Assembly (NCBI RefSeq): GCF_014356525.2
Contig: NC_052505.1
Span: forward strand, 9,488,171 to 9,552,170
Length of the DNA: 64,000 nucleotides
Origin: Nilaparvata lugens
Lineage: Eukaryota > Arthropoda > Insecta > Hemiptera > Delphacidae
Direction of reading: 5' to 3'
The notes under the pieces are model-generated. The model was not told the DNA's origin. It searched no databases and was given only the letters and a program-made list of their open reading frames with translations. Of this stretch, positions 56,272 to 64,000 are shown one piece after another. The first letter of the stretch is position 1. Each line of letters starts with the position of its first letter. Made by a program: the position numbers and the translations under genes.

Positions 56272-57753
56272 TTTCCCATCTTGCACTCACTATGTTGATC
56301 TAATTCTGTTTTCACGGACACTACTGTCACCTGTAACCTAATTTGAATTGAGTCAGTAGATCAGTATTATCATAGAGAAACGATAGCATATAATATATCC
56401 CATGGTATAGGGCGTTTATGTCGCAACTTTTACTGTTATCCCAAGCTGATAGTTCACATAGTTCTTTCCTAAGCAGCTGTGTGACGCTGGTAGTCTCTCA
56501 AATTGTGCCGTTCATACACTCTCACTCCAACAAAACAGTAAAAATTGACAATAATCGACAGTTTAATCGGCTTGATATAATAGGAAAGCATTATCAAAAG
56601 GGAACTATTTATTACCTTCTGCATGGAGACGGAATTTCATACCTGAGAAGATAATAATTTGGTATAGGAACTTTCAACATACCATGAGTGACTGAGAAGA
56701 AAAAGAGACATAAATTACTAGAGAACACGAGGAATTTTTCCGGAAAAACAACAACTCTAGATGGAAGATTCCTAGAATAATCTAAATTTGATTTGATGCT
56801 GTTAATAAAATTGTGTAGATGATTCAGATAGGTATCAAAAAGCGGAATATATACAGTACATAATGTTCCGTATCTTAAAGTATGAGTATCTTAATGGACA
56901 ATCATTCATTCTAGTTGATGAATATAAATGAACTGCAGCGTTGAGAACTCTGAAAAGTTACAATCGTATGAAACGAAACAACACTTTGGATAAGTCACTT
57001 TTGGTAGTACAAATAGTAAACTATTAGTGTTGAACTTCTCCAACCTGAATATTTCACATCTTTAATGGAACTGAGTACTGGTGTCTTCGGATACTTTTTG
57101 TCATTGAAGGTAATAAAAATACTATTACCCCGGTAGCACAAATAACCAAGATGATACTGCAGTCATTTACTGCAATCCTTGAGTTTTCAACTCTTAACTT
57201 TTCTATCCTGAAATTGCCGCTGATCGATTCTAGTTCGCTCCAGTTTCTGGTGTGATATTTTATTATTTGACCTCAATTCTTGCACAGTTTTAAACTATTT
57301 TTCAGGTCATCGTAGTACTACGAATGTTTGGTTTACTGCTGTAGAACCATTTCAATCTGAACTTTTCCACTGAACGATAAATAAATTGATGTTTTGCGAT
57401 TCCACCTGAATTCATTTCCTCTGATACACAAAACTTATTATATAATTTCTATACATGGCAGTTGATATGGTAGTTTGGAGTCCCCGATCCAAAGATTCCC
57501 ATCAGGAATTGAAATAAGTTGAAATAATCAACTTTATGCAGCTTTTCCCGTCTATTGATCTACTTCATAAAAGCGATTTAGAGGGTGAATAGCCACAACA
57601 ATTTTCAAGTGTTGAAATTCGATTCGATTAATTTCAAGTTATATTTATAAAATTTATAAAAAAGAATTAGAGGGTGAATGACTCTCTACTACATATTTTA
57701 GGAGTTGAAATTTAATTGGATGAATTTTTAAGCCGTAACATTGGAAGCAGCTA
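56272..57753. other. 1.5 kb of AT-rich DNA without a recognisable gene
   Basis: Short frames only. A GAGGGTGAATxxC phrase repeats at about 57,580 and 57,670, each followed by ACA and later GTTGAAATT; a weak local duplication. Confidence 0.5.
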
Positions 57754-57907
57754 AAGGTGCGTACAGACTTACTCACGCATTTCACTTTTTATCAGCTGAT
57801 GCTAAGATTATTATATCTTTATTCTACTGTTTTTGTACAAATACTGATATAATCAGCTGATGGAAAGCAAAATGCTTGTTCGTGGCGCGTAAGTCTCTAC
57901 ACACCTT
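57754..57907. mobile_element. Hairpin MITE (AAGGTGCGTACAG ends), copy 2
   Basis: The ends AAGGTGCGTACAGACTTAC and the inverted TAAGTCTCTACACACCTT carry more mismatches than copies 1 and 3. The inner ATCAGCTGAT pairs are retained. Confidence 0.85.
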
Positions 57908-59510
57908 GAGAGCGAGGATGGTCGAATATTAATAATCTGTACATGCCTCATCAGTATGGGTTCTGAATGCAATCAAAGAGAATGTACTAATTAATTGGAA
58001 TAGTTTCCCTTTTGGCAGTGGGAGGGATGGAGTGGTAAGACCAAGGCAAGACCAGAGCTACAGTCAAAAGCCCTCAACACACAGCTTCATTGCAAGCGTA
58101 TTCCGTTCTCTGAAATTCTGAATCGGTCTTTGAATTCCTCATTGAGAATAAGTCATGTTTCATTGTTGCATGCAAAGCTTTGAAACTATGATGAGCTATC
58201 TCCAATTTGGAATCATTTCCAATAGTTATTATGGGATAAGCGTAATTTTTCATCTAATTTCAGCTTAAAACACATCAGGAATCATCTGCTTTCACAATTT
58301 CAACGATGATTTGAGTATTATCAATGATTTTCTGGATCCCATTAAATTAATGTTCCATTAAAATCTTCACAATACTCTTAGTATCTTAATGTGAGATGAT
58401 TCCAGATTCCGGAAATTAAGTCTTAGGTCCAGAGTTTCTAGGACACTGATGAAATCTATTCAGAAATGAACCCTGTAGATTTATTATTAATGTAATTTTC
58501 AGTTGCATTATCCTGGAAAGCAGATTTCAGATTTCAGCAAATTGATGTTCTAGGGCGTCAATCTCTTGATTGAACCATCTTTAAAATTCAATCTGATTCT
58601 TGGATTGGAATCAAATCTCCTATCTCGAGTTGAGTCTGCAGATATAGAGAGTTTGTTGAAGATTATAATGAATGAGTAGTTTTGAGAATATATCGTTCTC
58701 ATATCAATTTTCAGATTATCTGTTGCACTTCTAAATCGAAAATAGCTCAAACTTCATCTGCAATAATGATTAAGGGTGCAATCTCCCACACTTCTCTTGC
58801 GAATTATTGAATTATTATTCCTTTTGTTCAACCTCTATATTGAGAGGATAGCCAAATAAATAATTCATTACAGTCTTTGTTTCAGAGAAGGAAGCCCTCG
58901 AGAAGGTCCCTTGATTTGTGGTGAATCAAAGTTCAACAGACACAAGTGAATGACGAGTAAATAAACCTTGTGTTGATTGTTGTTATTGAGAATCTATATG
59001 TGAACTTTGTTGAGTTTGTAAATTCGATGTAATAATTCATTGCTTCGCGTTGGATAACCTTGGTGCAACAAAGACAGTTTGTTTTGCTTGCTGACATGAG
59101 TGAGAATTTGATGAATGGCATATAACTTATATGAACTTACAAAATGGCAATGGCAATCAGTAGCGGATATGAAAGCTGAATGAAATTTTCTTTCATTATA
59201 AGTTGAAATGGATTTATCATAAACATAAGTAAATGGAACAGCATCTTTTATAATATTATAATATAATAATAGTTTCTAATCTGTTTCTTCCTGATTTCTG
59301 AATCAGAAGTTTCAATAAATGAATGTTTTATCCCACATGCTGATGCTGATACTAATGTAAGATCAATCTTTCTTTATTGTTGTAGAGGTAATGTTATGAG
59401 GATAGCCAATGTCTATCCTCATAATATATATTATATCCATTATACTAGTAAACTAGTATATTCAATGAAAGCGACTTGATACTGTCAATACCACTAATAT
59501 ATTAAAACAA
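57908..59510. other. 1.6 kb of AT-rich DNA without a recognisable gene
   Basis: No frame above 66 codons. A small perfect hairpin, GAGGATAGCCAATGTCTATCCTC, lies near 59,399-59,421. Confidence 0.5.
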
Positions 59511-59870
59511 TTTAGGATACTAGTTTCTGTTGTTACACCATTATCAATATCTAGTAAACTGGAAGCTTGAACATTGAGCAGCAGAATATTATAATATAGT
59601 ATGGGTGAAGCCCAATGATTGGCAATCAGCTGTTGACCAATGAAGGAATAACAGCTCTACTGCCATTGGCCGAGATTAGACCCGCGCAAGTATTCCTCTC
59701 TAGTCGAGTCTGGCCAATGACAGTAGAGCTCAACCTTCATTGGTCAACAGCTAATTGCCAATCAGGGGCTTCACCCATACTACCTATATATCCTGCTGCT
59801 CTATAGATCAAGCTTTCAGTTAAATAGAGTTGTATAAGGGTGAAACAACTGAAACTAGTATCTGAAATTG
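59510..59870. mobile_element. Nested inverted-repeat element with internal 180-bp MITE
   Basis: Outer pair: GATACTAGTTTCTGTTGTTACACC (from about 59,517) and its diverged inverse near 59,838-59,866 (GTGAAACAACTGAAACTAG). Inner pair: GTATGGGTGAAGCCCAATGATTGGC at 59,600 on, with its inverse ending at 59,781, arms about 80 bp with few mismatches. A 63-codon frame inside (59,615-59,806) is a product of the palindrome. Confidence 0.8.
59600..59781. mobile_element. Palindromic MITE with ~80-bp arms
   Basis: TGGGTGAAGCCCAATGATTG / CAATCAGGGGCTTCACCCA and GTTGACCAATGAAGG / CATTGGTCAACAGC mark the arms. The centre, GCCGAGATTAGACCCGCGC, is GC-rich. Sits inside the outer inverted pair of 59,510-59,870. 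Confidence 0.85.
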
Positions 59871-60101
59871 ATTAAATAAACTAATGTTCTAATGTTTTAG
59901 AACAGAATAGAATGACTTCTTTATTTGTTGACGTGGCGAAGTTTGGATAGTAATGTCCACTCTACCACTGAACCATGTCGTTAGCAGAGAATACAAACTT
60001 TTCTTTTTATTTTATTTTTAATTATGGTTCGATAAAAATGGTCTATTTGATGTCTGCACACATTTTTCAATTTTACTTTTAATTTTCAACCTGTTCATGA
60101 T

Positions 60102-60276
60102 AAGGTGCGTATAGGCTTACGCGTTACGCGCCACGAACAGGTATTCCACTTTTTATCAGTTGATGCTAAGATTATTAGGTATATCTGTATTCTACTGTTT
60201 CTGTACAAATACAGATATAATCAGTTGATGATAAACGAAATGCGCTTGTTCGTGGCGCGTAAGTCTGTACGCACCT
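60102..60276. mobile_element. Hairpin MITE (AAGGTGCGTACAG ends), copy 3
   Basis: The ends AAGGTGCGTATAGGCTTACG and the inverted CGCGTAAGTCTGTACGCACC are paired, with ACAGATATAATCAGTTGATG / TATCAGTTGATGC inside. Same family as 21,799 and 57,754. Confidence 0.88.
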
Positions 60277-61567
60277 ATACAGTTCTTGCTCGAATAATAA
60301 TAATCATCATCAGCACACGATGATACTAGAATAGTATGTTCACGTTCTAGAATAATGAGATTTTGATATTGTGGTATTATTCTCTAGACCCTCATTTTTT
60401 TCTCCCTATAACTAAAAACTATTAAGAGTTGCATATAAAGCGCACAGTATTGTGGATATATATCTCATCTTGACGTCCTATATAAACTAGAACATTTTAT
60501 ACCAAGAAATCTAGAACATTATAGATTCTTGAATACATGTATTCTAGATTCCTTGGTTTATACTTAACGAACCTAGCGAAATGGACAGTCTCCTCAGTCG
60601 AGAAACCTGGTTAGAACCTTTAGAACTAAAATCATAGATAAGTTATCCTGCTTTCACACTTCGCGGAGAGTGGATGCAGTATCGTGCATTAAATTTTTCT
60701 ATCAAGAAAGTGCACTGTAGCATCACAATATTTACAAGAATTTAAAATGAGCTCTCAGAAAACTGATTCCTGAGAGAGTATCAAGTAATGAACAATGAAT
60801 TATGCAAGAATGCTAAGTGCCATCTCGTAACGGAAAGCAACACAATTTTCATTTCTAGGTAATGAATAAAAAATAAATTCATTCATAACAACCCCGTATC
60901 ATCTGTGCTACAAGTGCTTGTGACTAGTTGGTGATTATTTCACAAATTTTTGCTTATGACCAGGAACCATTAAAATGTCAACCCACTTTTACTTTTTCTG
61001 AATAAGATTGAATTTAGTAGAGCGTCATTATTTTAGAGCACTGCACTTCAAGGGAGACGGGAATTTAGTAAGTGAATTCATTCACTCCTCACTCCTGATA
61101 TCTGTTCTATTTTTGAATGGAAGAAGAATTCGTAGAAATCGCTTCACGTCTTGGACGCTTTTTTGTATATGAAAATGGTACCAGGAGAATTTTAAATATC
61201 TTATTTTTTCAACCTACAGCACATTTTCAATATTTATTGGAGGAAAAAGCTCCAAAAATAGAAAATTCGTTTCGCCCATTTTTCAACCGCGAATAGCAAG
61301 AAGAATCGACTATCTCGTGGAATAATTGACTTATAAGGTTTTTTGTTATTAGTAATATAATAGGTTTTTTGTAAAGTGTGAAGTTTTCAGCTCAAAAATT
61401 TCTAGTTTCATTCAAAACTTAGACTTATTGAATAATTATTAGGTTAATGTTCTAGATTTTTGATTTTAGACTTCAATAGTATCTATTTGATTCAAAATTT
61501 GCTCGTTTATCTGAGTATTAAAGAGCGTAAATTGTATTTTGAAAAGTGGAAGTGACATAACCAACAT
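60277..61567. other. 1.3 kb of AT-rich DNA; one small inverted repeat
   Basis: TTATACCAAGAAATCTAGAA and its inverse TTCTAGATTCC...GGTTTATA-type arm form a hairpin at about 60,498-60,563. Otherwise nothing is supported. Confidence 0.5.
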
Positions 61568-61684
61568 TTTGATTTGGACAGTATAGTATAAATTGGAAAT
61601 GTAAGTTTTGGGCATGAGCCTGTTGTGCCTTTCCTCATGTTAAGTATTTGTACACAATGTGATAAATGAATGAATAAATAAACA
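61568..61684 (+). repeat. LINE/SINE-type 3' tail with hairpin, copy 3
   Basis: GATTTGGACAGTATAGTATAAAT and TTTGGGCATGAGCCTGTTGTG as in copy 1, with a GAATGAATAAATAAAC tail. Confidence 0.65.
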
Positions 61685-63033
61685 TACTATAAATGATTGA
61701 AAATGTAGTTCCATGAACTTCAAATTTGGTTTCCAGATTTACCAGAAGAGATCAACAGCATACAACGACAATAATTTATTAACAATCAAATTGAAGTAAA
61801 TTCAGTGTGTACGGAGTTAACATTCCGGTAATATACATATACCCAGTCCTCATTTAATAGTGTGTCCATATTACTACTTTCAAAAAGCTTTATCACAACT
61901 CTTTTATTCGAATTACAAAAAATTTCAACGTCTCTTTTCAACGTCTATTCCACAGAAGATGATGATCCACGAAAGAAATGAACACAAAAAGCGATGGTAA
62001 TCTCAACTTTTATCAGACAAAAGTCTGATATTTATTATGTAAATTTGATCAGTAATAGAGCTGGATAGTATAAGCTGTGTACGATTCACTAGAAGGATAG
62101 AAAGAACAGTAAATTGAGTGAAGAAGAGGATAGAGTTGAAAAAGGATAAGAGATGAAGTTGAGAAATCAAAACCGGTCATGTTGATTGGGTGGGCCCAAT
62201 GATCAAGTATATACATGATAATATAATGTATATATTATTCTACCATTTTCGACAATCTATACAGCTATTACTTGAATATTATGGAACACGAAGAAGCAAG
62301 TCAGGTGAAAGTTGAAGAAGAGCTGTGGAAGATGAGCTACAGGCAAGGAGGCAGCAGGCAGGTCTTAGTCGTGAAGTAATAGCAATAATTAATGCCTCCG
62401 ACCGGCTTCATCCTGACAAAGCAACAGATCTCGACACAGAATTTGCGCGATACACTGTAATATACCAATCTAGAAGACAGTTTAATGGGGTCCTATCCAA
62501 CTTATAAACATTAGCCCAGCCGAACTACGCCAAAAATTACACAGCAAACACGCACTCTGTTGCAGTAGCAAGCAATTGAATTGCCGACCAATGCGCTGTA
62601 GCCTACTGTGGTTTTGTGGAATAGTTTGGTTCGACGTAAAGTGAGAAAATCACACTCAAGTGTTATGAAATTCCAAACCACATTCACAGGAAATAAGAAA
62701 ACCAATAAAGTGGCAGCTCTCAGATTTCATAGCGCCTTGTACAGTTCTCAAACATTAATTTTTGATTTTCAATTTCCATTGCGAAATCATATATACATTC
62801 TTGAAGTGAATTTGTTGTTTAACTCACTGTGTACTAATGGTTTCTGATGTAAAATTTGTGAAGGAAAACAGTGATATCTAGGCTACTCCCGTAGTACATG
62901 GTCCAAGATGTGAGGAAATGTTTCCATGGAAAAGGTGTGAGGATGTTTCCATTGTTATGAAGTAATACCGGTTTCAAAAAGTATGACCTAATTTTAAAAA
63001 TTTATATTCTTTATTTTTATAAATGAGGTACAC
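61685..63033. other. Mostly AT-rich; GC-richer open frame at 62,325-62,507
   Basis: The 60-codon frame (MEDELQARRQQAGLSREVIA...) is Glu/Arg/Asp-rich and GC-richer than its flanks, but matches no family I know and has no clear splice context. Other frames overlap each other at 62,511-62,847 and are not supported. Confidence 0.35.
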
Positions 63034-63086
63034 AAACCAATTTTACATAAAATTACTCACAGAAGTATCAAGTTTATGATTATGTA

Positions 63087-63230
63087 TTATAAGTGTCCTC
63101 CTTTTAAGGCTCGGACGACATCTAGTCGGTAGCCAAATTCATCCCAGACTATTCGCAAGAAGTCTTCTCGGACTGTAGCTACTGCATCAGTTATCCTGCT
63201 TTTTTGCTCCTCAATTTCAAGTGCTAAGGA
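63087..63230 (-). pseudogene. Tc1/mariner-like transposase C-terminal tail, left arm
   Basis: Outward on the minus strand: LALEIEEQKSRITDAVATV, then REDFLRIVWDEFGYRLDVVR and ALKGGHL before TAA at 63,087-63,089. The pattern E-L-K-x-R-I...V-W-x-E-x-x-Y-R-L-D-V-x-R...G-x-H-I-E-H-L is the familiar end of many arthropod Tc1/mariner-type (DDE_3) transposases. This arm lacks three codons (IEH) near the end but has no internal stop. No catalytic domain remains. Confidence 0.6.
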
Positions 63231-63263
63231 AGGAGGAACGGTAAAGATCGTCTTTATGTTCCT

Positions 63264-63425
63264 CCCTTAGCACTTGATATTGAGGAGCTAAAAAGCAGGA
63301 TAACTTGATGGATTGATGCAGTAGTTACAGTCCGAGAAGACATCTTGCGAACAGTCTGGGATGAATTTGGCTACCGACTAGTTGTCGTCCGAGCCTCAAA
63401 AGGAGGGCACATAGAACACTTATAA
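63264..63425 (+). pseudogene. Tc1/mariner-like transposase C-terminal tail, right arm
   Basis: Outward on the plus strand: LALDIEELKSRIT, a stop caused by a 9-base insertion (TGATGGATT) absent from the left arm, then DAVVTVREDILRTVWDEFGY, RLVVVRASKGGHIEHL and TAA at 63,423-63,425. It keeps the full GGHIEHL ending. Comparison of the arms shows that the two have diverged independently by small indels. Confidence 0.6.
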
Positions 63426-63483
63426 TACATCATCATAAACTTGATACTTTTGTGAGTAATTTTATGTAAAATTGGTTTCTGTT

Positions 63484-64000
63484 CACAATTTGTTTGAATA
63501 ACTATATAACTGTTTAAAAATGGTTCATTCCTTTTGAAACACTCTTTATATGACAGTATTTTGTTGAATGCGAACACATGGTTGATCCGGGTACATTTTG
63601 TCAAAGTTGGTCAATTCAACTGAGCTATCAACTTCAATTAACTGAGCTATCAGAGTCCTCATGATTCATAAGTATTCCCATAATGTTATCAGAACAGGGA
63701 ATTCCATAACCAACTCTCAATCAGGTCACATTATGTGAAATAGTAAAACACAAAAATTCTCTAACTTCCGGATTGGTGTAACACAAATAATAAGACAGGG
63801 AATAAGAATAAGAATAAGAATGATTTTTATTCCTTCAGTGCATACAAACAATTCTATCGGAAACGTCAAAATATACATTATAAATACATCATAATAATAA
63901 ATACATCATAATTCCTGCTTGCAGGAATACAAGCAGAGACGAATAATGCAATGGTATCTTTTTACGGTGTCTTCCTAACCTATGATACAACGTTCTCCAA
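63484..64000. other. AT-rich window end, nothing supported
   Basis: GAGCTATCA...TTCAATT repeats at about 63,622 and 63,641, and GAATAAGAATAAG is a short simple repeat near 63,800. No gene is seen. Confidence 0.5.

Larger units (their letters stand above)
63034..63483. mobile_element. 450-bp palindrome built from two inverted 3' ends of a transposon
   Basis: The left arm ACCAATTTTACATAAAATTA...TTATAAGTGTCCTCC is mirrored by GGAGGGCACATAGAACACTTATAA...TAATTTTATGTAAAATTGGT. The arms are about 215 bp each around a short centre near 63,245 (GTAAAGATCGTCTTTAT). Each arm, read outward, encodes the same transposase tail. It is a foldback non-autonomous element or the product of an inverted duplication. 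Confidence 0.85.

Noticed and set aside
59615..59806. 63-codon ORF
   Set aside because: It lies entirely within a palindromic MITE and mirrors itself.

Overview
The window reads as AT-rich intergenic or intronic DNA from an insect genome, most likely a delphacid planthopper such as Nilaparvata lugens. The evidence is eukaryotic: non-LTR retrotransposon ORFs, a PIF/Harbinger transposase remnant with a splice donor, a tRNA-derived SINE with target-site duplications, Helitron-like ends, many palindromic MITEs and long triplet microsatellites. The species guess rests on several dispersed repeats that I recognise from planthopper sequence; it is an inference from memory, not a search result. I found no complete host gene, no rRNA or functional tRNA gene, no CRISPR array and no bacterial-type operon.

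Layout: 1-4.6 kb is a patchwork of duplications, including two 388-bp direct repeats that look identical by eye. 5-8.5 kb holds repeats with nested or adjacent hairpin MITEs and a 715-bp foldback element. 11-18.2 kb holds Helitron-like copies, a 1.05-kb tandem duplication, a 30-bp minisatellite that stays in frame, and a palindromic MITE. 19-31.3 kb holds a 3' LINE fragment, MITEs, short tandem duplications, very long triplet repeats (24.9-25.2 kb), purine-rich tracts and a SINE. 32.8-39.4 kb holds a second copy of the core of the 8-kb foldback element, a CpG-rich patch and a 1.3-kb PIF/Harbinger element.

The most gene-like content is at 40.3-46.0 kb on the minus strand. There is a nearly full ORF2 (APE-type endonuclease plus reverse transcriptase) broken by two apparent one-base deletions, and about 2 kb upstream an intact 237-codon LINE ORF1 of clearly higher GC. 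46.7-51.7 kb holds pyrimidine tracts, a 0.7-kb dispersed repeat, a 0.43-kb direct duplication and a MITE. 51.7-64 kb holds a second LINE C-terminal fragment, a possible acidic host exon (55,999-56,271), MITEs, and at 63.0-63.5 kb a 450-bp palindrome whose two arms both encode the C-terminal tail of a Tc1/mariner-like transposase.

The genes do not form a pathway. The common theme is transposition: autonomous machinery, all of it broken or partial, alongside many short non-autonomous elements. The few candidate host exons rest on open frames, splice-like signals and base composition only. I see no convincing new multi-gene system. The most useful leads are the head-to-head transposase-tail palindrome, the GC-rich orphan ORF1, the foldback repeat carrying a short ORF in two diverged copies, and the in-frame 10-residue repeat.
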